Assembly: GCA_043746555.1 (NCBI GenBank)
Contig: JAYTQU010000029.1
Location: 1-11,949, forward strand
Direction of reading: 5' to 3'
Source of the DNA: CAZQYC01 sp043746555
GTDB taxonomy: Bacteria; Pseudomonadota; Gammaproteobacteria; Steroidobacterales; Steroidobacteraceae
Length of the DNA: 11,949 nucleotides
Shown here: one piece after another, positions 1 to 6,389 of the stretch
Numbering within the stretch: the first letter of the stretch is position 1
Layout of the letters: every line of letters begins with the position of its first letter
Made by a program: the position numbers and the translations under genes
The notes under the pieces: model-generated
What the model was told of the DNA's origin: nothing
Databases searched by the model: none
Seen by the model: only the letters and a program-made list of their open reading frames with translations

Positions 1-1
1 C

Positions 2-1399
2 GATGAGCTGGGTGTCGCGGAAAATGCGAGCGTCGCAATCATCTCGCCGAACTGCACGCGTTTTCTCGCGGCGTTGTTTGGTGTCAGCGCGTTTGGGCGA
101 ATTCTAGTGCCCGTTAATTTTCGGCTGAACACCGAAGAGATCGGTTACATCCTTCAGCACTCAGGCAGCAACGTCGCGCTCGTCGATCCGGAGATCGCAG
201 CGCAACTTTCGCATTTGAATGTACAACCCTTGAATGTACAACACCGACTGGTGATGGGGCGCGACTCGGACTCGCAACTGTTTCTTCGCAAGGACGCCGT
301 ACCGAAACTCTCTGTGAAAGATGAGACGAGTACTGTGTCGATCAATTACACATCGGGTACCACGGCGCGACCCAAGGGCGTGCAGCTTTCGCATCGGAGT
401 TGCTATCTCAACGCGATCACGTTTGCGTTGCACGCAGGTGTGTCGGATCGCGATGTGTATCTGCACACACTTCCGACTTTTCACTGCAACGGCTGGGGCA
501 TGCCCTATGCGCTAACGGCCATGGGCGCCAAGCAAGTGATCATCCGCAAAATCGATGGCGCAGAAATTTTGCGGCGCGTGAAAGCCGAGGGCGTCACGCT
601 CATGTGCGCCGCGCCCGCCGTTGTCGCTGTCGTGTTAGATGCGGCGACTGCATTTAAGGCGCGTGGCGAGGCGATTCCAGGGTCTGGCACAACGCGCGTC
701 ATCGTTGCAGGCGCGCCGCCGCCGTCGAAGACCATCGAGCGGATCGAAACCGAACTCGGTTGGGAGTTCATTCAAATCTATGGACTGACGGAAACCTCGC
801 CACTGCTCACAGTGAACCGCGCGCCGGAGGAATGGGACTCGCTCGATTCGGCTGATCGCGCGCGACGATTGTCACGTGCTGGTGTTCCCGCCGTGGGTGT
901 GCGCATGGACATTAGTCCCGGCGGAGAATTTCTCGCTCGTTCGAATAACGTTTTTGACGGTTATTACAATCAGCCTGAAGAAACGGCGAAGGCGATTGTA
1001 GACGGCTGGTTCCACACCGGCGATGGCGGTCATGTCGAGGGCGCTTACTCTGTCATCATCGATCGCAAGAAGGACGTCATCATTAGCGGTGGCGAAAATG
1101 TTTCATCGATCGAAGTGGAGGACTGCCTGTATCAACATCCGGCTGTCGCGGAAGCTGCCGTCATCGGCGTCCCGCATGAAAAGTGGGGCGAGACGGTGCT
1201 CGCCTTTATCGTAAAGCGTGCGGACATGGAACTCGACTCGGCCAGTGTGCTCGCGCACTGCCGCGCGCAGCTCTCTGGCTTCAAGTGCCCGACCACTATC
1301 GAGTTCCGCGATTCCTTGCCGCGGACAGCAACCGGCAAGTTGCAGAAATTCAAACTGCGAGAACCGTATTGGGTGAATCGAAGCAGGCAAGTAAACTGA
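2..1399 (+). CDS. Acyl-CoA synthetase (AMP-binding family), 5' end outside window
   Basis: This is an adenylate-forming enzyme that would activate a fatty or other carboxylic acid with ATP and join it to CoA in the cytoplasm. The reading frame is open from base 2, before the first possible start (TTG at 74), and the residues encoded there (GVAENASVAIISPN, then FLAALFG) match the family, so the gene begins upstream; roughly 50-60 residues seem to be missing from the usual 500-540. Family motifs appear in order: the P-loop YTSGTTARPKG (from 347), TFHCNGWG (about 470-495), YGLTETSP (about 779-802), GWFHTGDGG (about 1004-1030), the hinge RKKDVIISGGENV (about 1066-1104) and the catalytic-lysine motif PRTATGK near the C-terminus. 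All core motifs are intact, so the enzyme should be active. The TFHCNGWG signature fits the medium/long-chain acyl-CoA synthetase branch; the exact substrate cannot be told. A 15-base in-frame tandem duplication lies at 215-244. Confidence 0.93.
   Translation, partial: DELGVAENASVAIISPNCTRFLAALFGVSAFGRILVPVNFRLNTEEIGYILQHSGSNVALVDPEIAAQLSHLNVQPLNVQHRLVMGRDSDSQLFLRKDAVPKLSVKDETSTVSINYTSGTTARPKGVQLSHRSCYLNAITFALHAGVSDRDVYLHTLPTFHCNGWGMPYALTAMGAKQVIIRKIDGAEILRRVKAEGVTLMCAAPAVVAVVLDAATAFKARGEAIPGSGTTRVIVAGAPPPSKTIERIETELGWEFIQIYGLTETSPLLTVNRAPEEWDSLDSADRARRLSRAGVPAVGVRMDISPGGEFLARSNNVFDGYYNQPEETAKAIVDGWFHTGDGGHVEGAYSVIIDRKKDVIISGGENVSSIEVEDCLYQHPAVAEAAVIGVPHEKWGETVLAFIVKRADMELDSASVLAHCRAQLSGFKCPTTIEFRDSLPRTATGKLQKFKLREPYWVNRSRQVN
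215..244 (+). repeat. 15-base in-frame tandem duplication
   Basis: TTGAATGTACAACCC (215-229) is followed directly by TTGAATGTACAACAC (230-244), 14 of 15 bases identical. It encodes LNVQP-LNVQH inside the acyl-CoA synthetase, in a stretch between the N-terminal strands and the P-loop that tends to vary in this family. The reading frame is kept. Confidence 0.9.
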
Positions 1400-1420
1400 G
1401 CGAGTCGAAGGCGAACGGTG

Positions 1421-1436
1421 GACCGCCGTGGCGGAC
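1421..1436 (+). terminator. Weak GC-rich hairpin after acyl-CoA synthetase
   Basis: CCGCC (1423-1427) and GGCGG (1430-1434) are complementary, about 22 bases after the stop. The loop would be only two bases, so the innermost pair must open, and the following TATTTT is a poor U-tract. It is offered only as a possible terminator. Confidence 0.2.
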
Positions 1437-1523
1437 TGGTATTTTCGGAACCTTGAATCGCTGTGTTTGGTTGATAGCAATACTCTAAATAGTCGCTGTC
1501 TGCTGATTGTCCGAGCCTGTTTT

Positions 1524-1551
1524 TTGTTTCTGAATCGTGACTGTATATAAT
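1524..1551 (+). promoter_or_regulatory. Sigma-70-type promoter for the radical SAM gene
   Basis: A perfect -10 box TATAAT is at 1546-1551. A partial -35 box TTGTTT (TTG matched) lies at 1524-1529, with a 16-base spacer. Transcription would start near 1558, which leaves a leader of about 18 bases before the ATG at 1576 and excludes the in-frame GTG at 1537 as the start of translation. Confidence 0.55.
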
Positions 1552-1575
1552 GCCAGGTATGAGTATACTGCCGCC

Positions 1576-2682
1576 ATGTCGGCGGATCGTCCAACTCCTT
1601 CTCGCGGTTCCATCAACATTGCGGTCGTTGGCCGCGGCGCCGTGTCGAATCCAATGGGGAGATTCGAATCGACGCGCACGGAAGCGCAAGACGATGGTTG
1701 GGGAATGCTTGAAGAATCGTTGCCACCCGTTAACACGACGGTGGGCATCGATACCTCTCGAACCATCATCTCGCGCAACAACTCACCGGATATTCCGTTC
1801 GATCAATCCATCAATCCGTATAGAGGATGCGAACATGGATGTGTCTACTGCTATGCACGTCCATCGCACGCGTATTTGAATCTCTCGCCCGGTCTCGATT
1901 TCGAAACCAAGCTGTTTTACAAGCCCAATGCGATTCAACAACTCAAGGAAGAGTTATCCGCAAAGAACTATATATGCTCGCCGATCGCGCTCGGGGCAAA
2001 CACCGATCCGTACCAACCGATCGAACGTCAATATCAAGTGACGCGAAGAATTTTAGAGACGTTGTCCGAATGCAATCATCCAGCGACGATAGTGACCAAA
2101 GGCGCGGCGATCATCGAACGCGATATCGATTTGCTCGCGAGTATGGCGTCGCGAAACTTGATGGCGGTCTATATCAGCGTCACCACGCTCGACAAAGATC
2201 TAAAGAGAAAACTTGAACCGCGAGCGGCGGCGCCGACTTCGCGCATCGCGATTATTCGCAAGCTGGCCGAAGCCAAAGTGCCGGTCGGTGTGTTGGTCGC
2301 GCCGGTGATTCCCGTGCTCACCGATCACGAAATGGAAAACATTGTGGCAGCTGCCGCTCAAGCGGGAGCCCATTCGGCCGGCTACATCATGTTGCGCTTG
2401 CCGTATGAAGTGAATCCCCTGTTTCAAGAATGGCTACAGACTCACGAGCCGCTGAAAGCCGCGCACGTGATGTCACGCGTACGCGAATTGAGCGGCGGCA
2501 AAGACTACGACTCGCGTTTTGGCGCGCGACAACGCGGCACCGGTGTGTTCGCCGATTTATTTCGAAAGCGATTTGAATTGGCGTGCCGCAAGCATGGGCT
2601 AAATACTGAACGGCGCAAGCAATTGGACACATCGAAATTTGTGCCAATCGTGATGCAGGGGAAGCAGATGGGATTGTTTTGA
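1576..2682 (+). CDS. PA0069 family radical SAM protein
   Basis: A radical S-adenosylmethionine protein of 368 residues. The cluster-binding motif CEHGCVYC (C85, C89, C92) would hold the 4Fe-4S cluster that cleaves SAM. Before it lies RGAVSNPMGRFE (about residues 20-31), typical of the PA0069 family near its N-terminus, and after it GANTDPYQPIE, a family signature that follows the cysteine motif. The family is related to spore photoproduct lyase-type radical SAM enzymes, but its substrate is not established, so no reaction is given. The frame also holds a GTG at 1537, 13 codons upstream, but that codon lies before the -10 box at 1546-1551; ATG 1576 fits the promoter better. No strong ribosome binding site precedes either start. 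It stands alone between two intergenic gaps, so it is probably monocistronic. Confidence 0.92.
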   Translation: MSADRPTPSRGSINIAVVGRGAVSNPMGRFESTRTEAQDDGWGMLEESLPPVNTTVGIDTSRTIISRNNSPDIPFDQSINPYRGCEHGCVYCYARPSHAYLNLSPGLDFETKLFYKPNAIQQLKEELSAKNYICSPIALGANTDPYQPIERQYQVTRRILETLSECNHPATIVTKGAAIIERDIDLLASMASRNLMAVYISVTTLDKDLKRKLEPRAAAPTSRIAIIRKLAEAKVPVGVLVAPVIPVLTDHEMENIVAAAAQAGAHSAGYIMLRLPYEVNPLFQEWLQTHEPLKAAHVMSRVRELSGGKDYDSRFGARQRGTGVFADLFRKRFELACRKHGLNTERRKQLDTSKFVPIVMQGKQMGLF

Positions 2683-2697
2683 TTGTGCTGCCAGAAA

Positions 2698-2783
2698 CTC
2701 CCTCTCCCGTTGTGGGACGACTGCATGGACGCAGGAGGTAGAGCGATGCCGGGAGCAATTGCCGAGAGGGTTAGGGAGAGGGG
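2698..2783. repeat. CCCTCTCCC-type hairpin repeat, apparently split
   Basis: CCCTCTCCC (2700-2708) is complementary to GGGAGAGGG (2774-2782); a second copy GAGAGGG lies at 2764-2770. The left arm is followed by gttgt and GGGA (2714-2717), which gives a small hairpin TCCC-gttgt-GGGA. Elements built on CCCTCTCCC/GGGAGAGGG are common between genes in several proteobacterial genomes. Here the two halves are parted by about 46 bases (2718-2763), which include the palindrome GCAATTGC (2755-2762). It fills most of the gap between the radical SAM and epimerase genes and could help end transcription, though it has no U-tract. Confidence 0.5.
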
Positions 2784-2810
2784 AAATTGTTAGCGCGTCG
2801 ATCGTTAAGC

Positions 2811-2815
2811 GAGGA
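2811..2815 (+). promoter_or_regulatory. Ribosome binding site deciding a GTG start
   Basis: GAGGA at 2811-2815 lies 9 bases before the GTG at 2825. It supports this rare start codon for the epimerase-like gene, whose Rossmann fold begins at once after it. Confidence 0.65.
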
Positions 2816-2824
2816 CAAAAATAA

Positions 2825-3763
2825 GTGAACATCTTCATCGCCGGAGGTTCCGGCGCAATCGGTCGGTATCTCGTGCCAATGCTTGTTGGTGAAGGTCATC
2901 GCGTTGTCGCGATGACGCGATCGATAGATCGATCTCAACAACTAAAAGAGATGCGTGCAGAGTCCGTGGTCGGCGACGTTTTTGATCGCGAGCAGCTAAC
3001 GAGGCTTGTTATACAAGCCAAGCCGGAAATCGTGATTCACCAACTTACTGCATTCGGCGCAACCGACGCGGACCCGTTGGCGGAAACTATTCGCATACGA
3101 ATTGAAGGCACTCGCAATCTTGTCGATGCTGCGCTCGCTGCTAACGCGCGGCGATTTATCACGCAGAGTATTTCGTTCATCTGCACGCCCCAAGGTAACG
3201 GACTTACCGACGAGAACACACCTTTGTATCTCGATGCGCCGCCTGCCATTCGATTGCTCGCACACGCGGTATCGGAACTTGAGCGGCAAACACTCGAGGC
3301 ATTCGGTAACGAAGGCGTCGTGCTTCGCTACGGATGGTTTTATGGGCCCGGCACCAATTACGATCCGAACGGTTCGATTCCTAACGCTATTCGCAAAAAT
3401 CGTATGGCAATGGTCGGTGAAGGACAGGGCACGTATTCGTTTATCGGTCTTCGCGATGCGGCAGTGGCAACGATGAAAGCGCTATCAAAAGGTTCGGGTA
3501 TCTACAACATCGTCGACGATCATCCCGCCAAGTTGAGTGAATGGTTGCCAATCGCGGCCACGCTTCTCAACGCGCCAGCACCAACACATTTGGATGAAGC
3601 AACTGCGCGCGCGAAACTTGGCGACATGTTTGTGTACACCATGAATGAGCAGCGCGGAGCGTCCAACTTTAAGGCAAAGAAGGAACTTGATTGGCGACCG
3701 CTTGTGTCTTCGTGGCAAGATGGATTCGGTGAGCTTTATGGATCCTCACCGCTTGGCCGGTAG
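2825..3763 (+). CDS. NAD(P)-dependent epimerase/dehydratase-like protein (atypical extended SDR)
   Basis: A 312-residue cytoplasmic protein of the extended short-chain dehydrogenase/reductase fold. It opens directly with the dinucleotide-binding strand MNIFIAGGSGAIG (GxxGxxG, residues 7-13), has the adenine-side aspartate in VVGDVFD (D51) and a conserved LRYGWFYGPGTNYD segment (about 167-180). The usual YxxxK catalytic pair is absent: the helix where it should be reads AHAVSELERQTLEAF. Related proteins with a Leu/Ala-rich helix and the same YGxFYGPGT motif are known, so this is a family trait rather than damage, and the protein may bind NAD(P) without classical SDR catalysis or use other residues. 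The GTG start is supported by GAGGA 9 bases upstream. No substrate can be assigned. Confidence 0.85.
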   Translation: MNIFIAGGSGAIGRYLVPMLVGEGHRVVAMTRSIDRSQQLKEMRAESVVGDVFDREQLTRLVIQAKPEIVIHQLTAFGATDADPLAETIRIRIEGTRNLVDAALAANARRFITQSISFICTPQGNGLTDENTPLYLDAPPAIRLLAHAVSELERQTLEAFGNEGVVLRYGWFYGPGTNYDPNGSIPNAIRKNRMAMVGEGQGTYSFIGLRDAAVATMKALSKGSGIYNIVDDHPAKLSEWLPIAATLLNAPAPTHLDEATARAKLGDMFVYTMNEQRGASNFKAKKELDWRPLVSSWQDGFGELYGSSPLGR

Positions 3764-3879
3764 GGCGATGGAGCGATGAGCAAGCTACATATCGCGCATT
3801 CAATCTATAGACTCTAGCTATCACCGATTCCTTCGAATGCCTGAAACCTACTTAGTTCGACCAATGAATTTATACAACG

Positions 3880-5070
3880 ATGAATGATGCAAGGTCTAAG
3901 TGGCGTCCGCGCGGTGCGCTGAGTTGGTCGTTGACGATCATTGGCAGTGCGTTGGCTGCGGTGTTTACGCTCGCCTTGATCTACATGTTGCATCGCGCGG
4001 ACTACGACGGCGTCGGTGTACTTGGATTTTATGCGCTCATGTTCGCGCCACAGTTGTTGCCGATCGGCTTGGTCGCTTTGTTGGTCGCGATTTGGATGTG
4101 GTGGAAACGCGCGCCATTGCCTGCGGTTCTCTTCGCCGTCATCACCCTCATGGCGATTCCAATGTCACTCGTGCCAACTATTGCGATGTTACGAATGGCT
4201 CGTCAATACAACGTGTCCGTATCTTTCGCGTCCGCATTGCTTCCCGACGTAACGCTTGGCGGCGTACAGCGCGATAAAAGTATTCGCTACGCTACGGTAG
4301 ATGGCGTCGATCTCATGTTGGATGTCTGGCAGGCCGACAACTTCGACGCGAGTGAACTGCATCCCGCAATGATTCGGCTTCACGGCGGCGCATGGATTGC
4401 CGGCACGCGGAGCGATTTGCCCGCATGGAATACATGGCTCAATCAATTGGGCTATCAGGTGTTCGACGTGGAGTATCGAATGCCGCCGCCCGCACGTTGG
4501 CGCGACGAAGTGGCCGACGTGAAATGCGCAATGGGCTGGATCTCGGCGCATGCAAAGCAATACAGCATCGATTCTAATCGCATCAGCATTCTCGGTTACT
4601 CGGCCGGAGGACATCTTGCCATGCTCGCCGCATACAGCATGGGCGATGCTCGATCGCCGCCATCGTGCGATGTCGGACCAGTGAAAGTGCGCACGGTCGT
4701 CAATATCTACGGACCCTCCGATCTCGCGTTGGGTTACTACAGTGGCGGCAGTCTGCGTTTTTCGCAAAACGCCATGAACCTATTCCTTGGCGGTCCGCCC
4801 GAGCAGTATCCTGATCGCTATCGCGACATGTCGCCCATCACTTACATCAACGTCACCACGCCTCCGACGATAACGTTGTTGGGAACAAGCGATCGAATCG
4901 TGTCGGTCAATCAGGCAGAAGTGCTCACGCAGAAACTACAAGCGGCAGGTGTCGAGCATGAAACCTATTTGCTGCCCGCCACCGATCACGGCTTCGACGC
5001 CAATTGGAGTAGCTTGAGCGCACAGTTCGCGCGCGCAAAAGTATTGGCGTTCTTGCAGCGGCATGATTGA
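3880..5070 (+). CDS. Membrane-anchored alpha/beta hydrolase (HSL/carboxylesterase-like)
   Basis: A 396-residue protein with two parts. The N-terminal part has three hydrophobic segments (about residues 14-36, 50-74 and 81-104). Positive residues before the first (KWRPR) and after the second (WWKR) suggest an inside N-terminus, so the catalytic part would face the periplasm. The C-terminal part (about 135-396) is an alpha/beta hydrolase of the hormone-sensitive-lipase type: oxyanion motif HGGAW (168-172), nucleophile elbow GYSAGG with Ser241, acid Asp338 in GTSDRIV, and His370 in ATDHGFD. The triad is complete, so it is probably an active esterase or lipase on small esters; the substrate is unknown. 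The ATG at 3880 has no strong ribosome binding site, but it precedes the basic residues and first membrane segment properly. A stem-loop 28 bases after the stop probably ends the transcript. Confidence 0.88.
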   Translation: MNDARSKWRPRGALSWSLTIIGSALAAVFTLALIYMLHRADYDGVGVLGFYALMFAPQLLPIGLVALLVAIWMWWKRAPLPAVLFAVITLMAIPMSLVPTIAMLRMARQYNVSVSFASALLPDVTLGGVQRDKSIRYATVDGVDLMLDVWQADNFDASELHPAMIRLHGGAWIAGTRSDLPAWNTWLNQLGYQVFDVEYRMPPPARWRDEVADVKCAMGWISAHAKQYSIDSNRISILGYSAGGHLAMLAAYSMGDARSPPSCDVGPVKVRTVVNIYGPSDLALGYYSGGSLRFSQNAMNLFLGGPPEQYPDRYRDMSPITYINVTTPPTITLLGTSDRIVSVNQAEVLTQKLQAAGVEHETYLLPATDHGFDANWSSLSAQFARAKVLAFLQRHD

Positions 5071-5098
5071 AAGCGGCGAATAGACTATCCGGAATAGT

Positions 5099-5121
5099 GG
5101 AGATGTGTGCGCCACATCTCC
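5099..5121 (+). terminator. Stem-loop terminator after the hydrolase gene
   Basis: GGAGATGTG (5099-5107) and CACATCTCC (5113-5121) form a perfect 9-base-pair stem with a 5-base loop, 28 bases after the hydrolase stop. The following CTGTTAT has few Ts, so it may be a weak intrinsic terminator or a 3'-end protecting hairpin. Confidence 0.6.
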
Positions 5122-5143
5122 TGTTATGAAGTAGCAATTCCGC

Positions 5144-5198
5144 TCTGACGATGCGAAGTTTTCCCAACTTGTCGCGGCTCAACCGGTCTTGCGTCAGA
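5144..5198. other. Nested inverted repeats upstream of vapBC
   Basis: An outer inverted repeat TCTGACG (5144-5150) / CGTCAGA (5192-5198) encloses an inner one: GCGAAGTT (5153-5160), loop ttccc, AACTT (5166-5170), two-base bulge, CGC (5173-5175). Both outer arms are perfect. The pattern would suit a small folded RNA or a protein-binding region. No coding frame fits here. Confidence 0.4.
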
Positions 5199-5217
5199 CA
5201 ATCGACGTGCAGGTGGC

Positions 5218-5233
5218 CGGAGGAATTCCACCG
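5218..5233. promoter_or_regulatory. Operator-like palindrome upstream of vapBC (distal)
   Basis: CGGAGGAATTCCACCG is a 16-base palindrome with a single mismatched pair, centred on GGAATTCC. It lies 46-61 bases before the antitoxin start, about where a -35 region would be. Its placement suggests a regulatory site, inferred from symmetry alone. Confidence 0.4.
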
Positions 5234-5243
5234 TGATAGCATT

Positions 5244-5260
5244 CCTTACGCACCGTAAGG
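5244..5260. promoter_or_regulatory. Probable autoregulatory operator of vapBC
   Basis: CCTTACG (5244-5250) and CGTAAGG (5254-5260) form a perfect inverted repeat with 7-base arms and a 3-base spacer, ending 18 bases before the antitoxin start. AbrB/MazE-fold antitoxins bind palindromes in their own promoters, so this is the best candidate for the VapB or VapBC site. Confidence 0.6.
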
Positions 5261-5278
5261 CAGCTTTGGAGTTCGACT

Positions 5279-5539
5279 ATGTCCGCCGCAACGCTCACTC
5301 GAAAAGGTCAAATAACGCTACCAAAAGCAGTGCGTCAACGCCTCGGTGTCGGCAGCGGCGATAGAATTGAGTTTATCGAAGCGGACGGCGGGTTCTTGGT
5401 TGTGCCCGCTATGCGCGACGTGCGTTCACTCAAAGGCATCGTTCCTAAGCCGCGACGGCCGGTGTCAATCGAACGCATGAAGGAGGCGATTGCACGGATT
5501 GGTCAACCAAAGATGGGCCATAGTAAGGCGGCGAGTTAA
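5279..5539 (+). CDS. vapB: AbrB/MazE-family antitoxin (VapB)
   Basis: An 86-residue antitoxin. Residues 1-45 match the swapped-hairpin AbrB/MazE/SpoVT DNA-binding domain (LTRKGQITLPKAVRQRLGV, then GDRIEFIE, then GGFLVVP). The C-terminal part (about 50-86, with RPVSIERMKEAIARIG) should be the helix that wraps and blocks the toxin. The ATG at 5279 has a good ribosome binding site, GGAG at 5268-5271. The toxin gene follows 18 bases after its stop (counting from ATG 5558), the usual antitoxin-first order. Its DNA-binding domain, alone or in complex with toxin, probably represses the operon through the palindrome at 5244-5260. Confidence 0.9.
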   Translation: MSAATLTRKGQITLPKAVRQRLGVGSGDRIEFIEADGGFLVVPAMRDVRSLKGIVPKPRRPVSIERMKEAIARIGQPKMGHSKAAS

Positions 5540-5557
5540 CTAAGGAGCGTGACAAGG

Positions 5558-5956
5558 ATGATCGGCCTCGATACCAATGTAGTCGTTCGCTATCTCACAC
5601 AAGATGATTCGCGGCAAGCGCCTATCGCAACGCGCTTCATAGAGAAATCGCTCAGCGTTAACCAGCCTAGATTCGTCTCACTAATTGTCTTGGCCGAAGT
5701 CGTTTGGGTATTGGTGTCGCTTTATAATTCGGATCGTCGCAAAGTAGTCGAAGTCGTAGAGGCGTTGTTGACCGCACAACAATTGCAGGTCGAAGACGCG
5801 CCATCAGTTTGGCGAGCCGTGCGCCGATACGTTGCTACCAAGATTGATTTTCGCGATGCGTTGATCGTGGAAGCGGCGTTGGCGAACGGATGTGCAAAGA
5901 CCGTTACGTTCGATATAGCCTGCAAGGGCGTTGTTGGGTTTGAGTTGCTATCGTAA
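5558..5956 (+). CDS. vapC: PIN-domain ribonuclease toxin (VapC)
   Basis: A 132-residue toxin of the PIN fold, a Mg2+-dependent endoribonuclease expected to cut tRNA or rRNA when free of its antitoxin. The four acidic positions are present: Asp5 in MIGLDTN, Glu47 in LAEVVW, Asp100 in DFRDALI (with Asp97 before it) and Asp119 in TFDIACKG. The toxin therefore looks active. A GTG at 5549 lies in the same frame, but AAGGAG at 5542-5547 is one base from it and 10 bases from the ATG at 5558; the family also usually begins at MIGLDTN, so 5558 is chosen. The target RNA cannot be told from sequence. Confidence 0.9.
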   Translation: MIGLDTNVVVRYLTQDDSRQAPIATRFIEKSLSVNQPRFVSLIVLAEVVWVLVSLYNSDRRKVVEVVEALLTAQQLQVEDAPSVWRAVRRYVATKIDFRDALIVEAALANGCAKTVTFDIACKGVVGFELLS

Positions 5957-6047
5957 GTGCTGGTGCCAAAGCGGCTCGGCTAGTAACGGTAAATTTCCCC
6001 AATTTTCGACACCCTTACGAATTATCTACGCACCGCTATCGTTGCAC

Positions 6048-6389
6048 ATGCCATCGCGCTCACCCGTTCCAGTGTTGCGACCTTTTATCGAATCCTTGTG
6101 GGTTTCGGATCACCCGTCGCCACATTTTCCCATTGAACGCACGACGTCCGTTGGTGCAACTACGGTAACCATTCACCTTCACGTGGACAACGCCGACGAG
6201 GTGATCGCGCGCGCGGTGCAGGCAGGCGCAACCATTCAAGTAGAAGTGGCCGATCGATTTTATGGTGAACGATCCGGTTCCATCATCGATCCGTTCGGTC
6301 ATCGTTGGAACATCGGCCACAGTATCGAAGCCGTATCACCGGAAGAAATGCAGCGACGCTATCAAGAACCCACTGGCGGCAATCGATGA
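6048..6389 (+). pseudogene. Chimeric remnant: AraC-type regulator start fused to VOC protein C-terminal half
   Basis: The open frame from ATG 6048 encodes 113 residues with two unlike parts. Residues 1-31 (SPVPVLRPFIESLWVSD, then FPIER) resemble the very start of AraC-family regulators of the type with an N-terminal LRPFVExxW segment. From about residue 33 (SVGATTVTIHLHVD to the end, including AVQAGATIQVEVADRFYG, then IIDPFGHRWNIG and VSPEEMQRR) the protein is the second half of a PhnB/glyoxalase-like VOC protein; the first beta-alpha-beta-beta-beta module and its metal ligand are missing. The joint is near 6138-6147. The frame is unbroken but neither parent is complete, so it is best read as a deletion scar. 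No ribosome binding site precedes 6048, and the frame stays open upstream into vapC. The stop overlaps the next gene's start (ATGA, 6386-6389). The VOC half is certain; the AraC part is a resemblance. Confidence 0.65.

Noticed and set aside
1103..1781. Several overlapping - strand open frames opposite the synthetase end and the radical SAM start
   Set aside because: They lie opposite genes with clear family motifs and resemble no family; long antisense frames are common in this base composition.
2919..2934. Dense GATC cluster and inverted repeat GATCGATAGATCGATC
   Set aside because: It lies within the Rossmann-fold coding sequence and encodes ordinary residues; three GATC sites in a GATC-rich window do not suggest an origin, as no DnaA boxes or AT-rich DNA are near.
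5099..5260. The inverted repeats as a CRISPR array
   Set aside because: The repeats differ from each other in sequence and size, and no regular spacers or cas genes are present.
5549..5557. GTG at 5549 as the vapC start
   Set aside because: The AAGGAG site is only one base away from it, but well placed for ATG 5558, which also gives the usual MIGLDTN start.
5931..6047. Upstream extension of the chimeric gene into vapC (TTG at 5931)
   Set aside because: The extra residues match nothing and the start would lie inside the toxin gene; ATG 6048 is the better boundary.
6305..6385. Upstream extension of the methyltransferase frame from 6305
   Set aside because: It would overlap the VOC-coding frame by 84 bases, and its residues do not fit the family; ATG 6386 gives the usual length.
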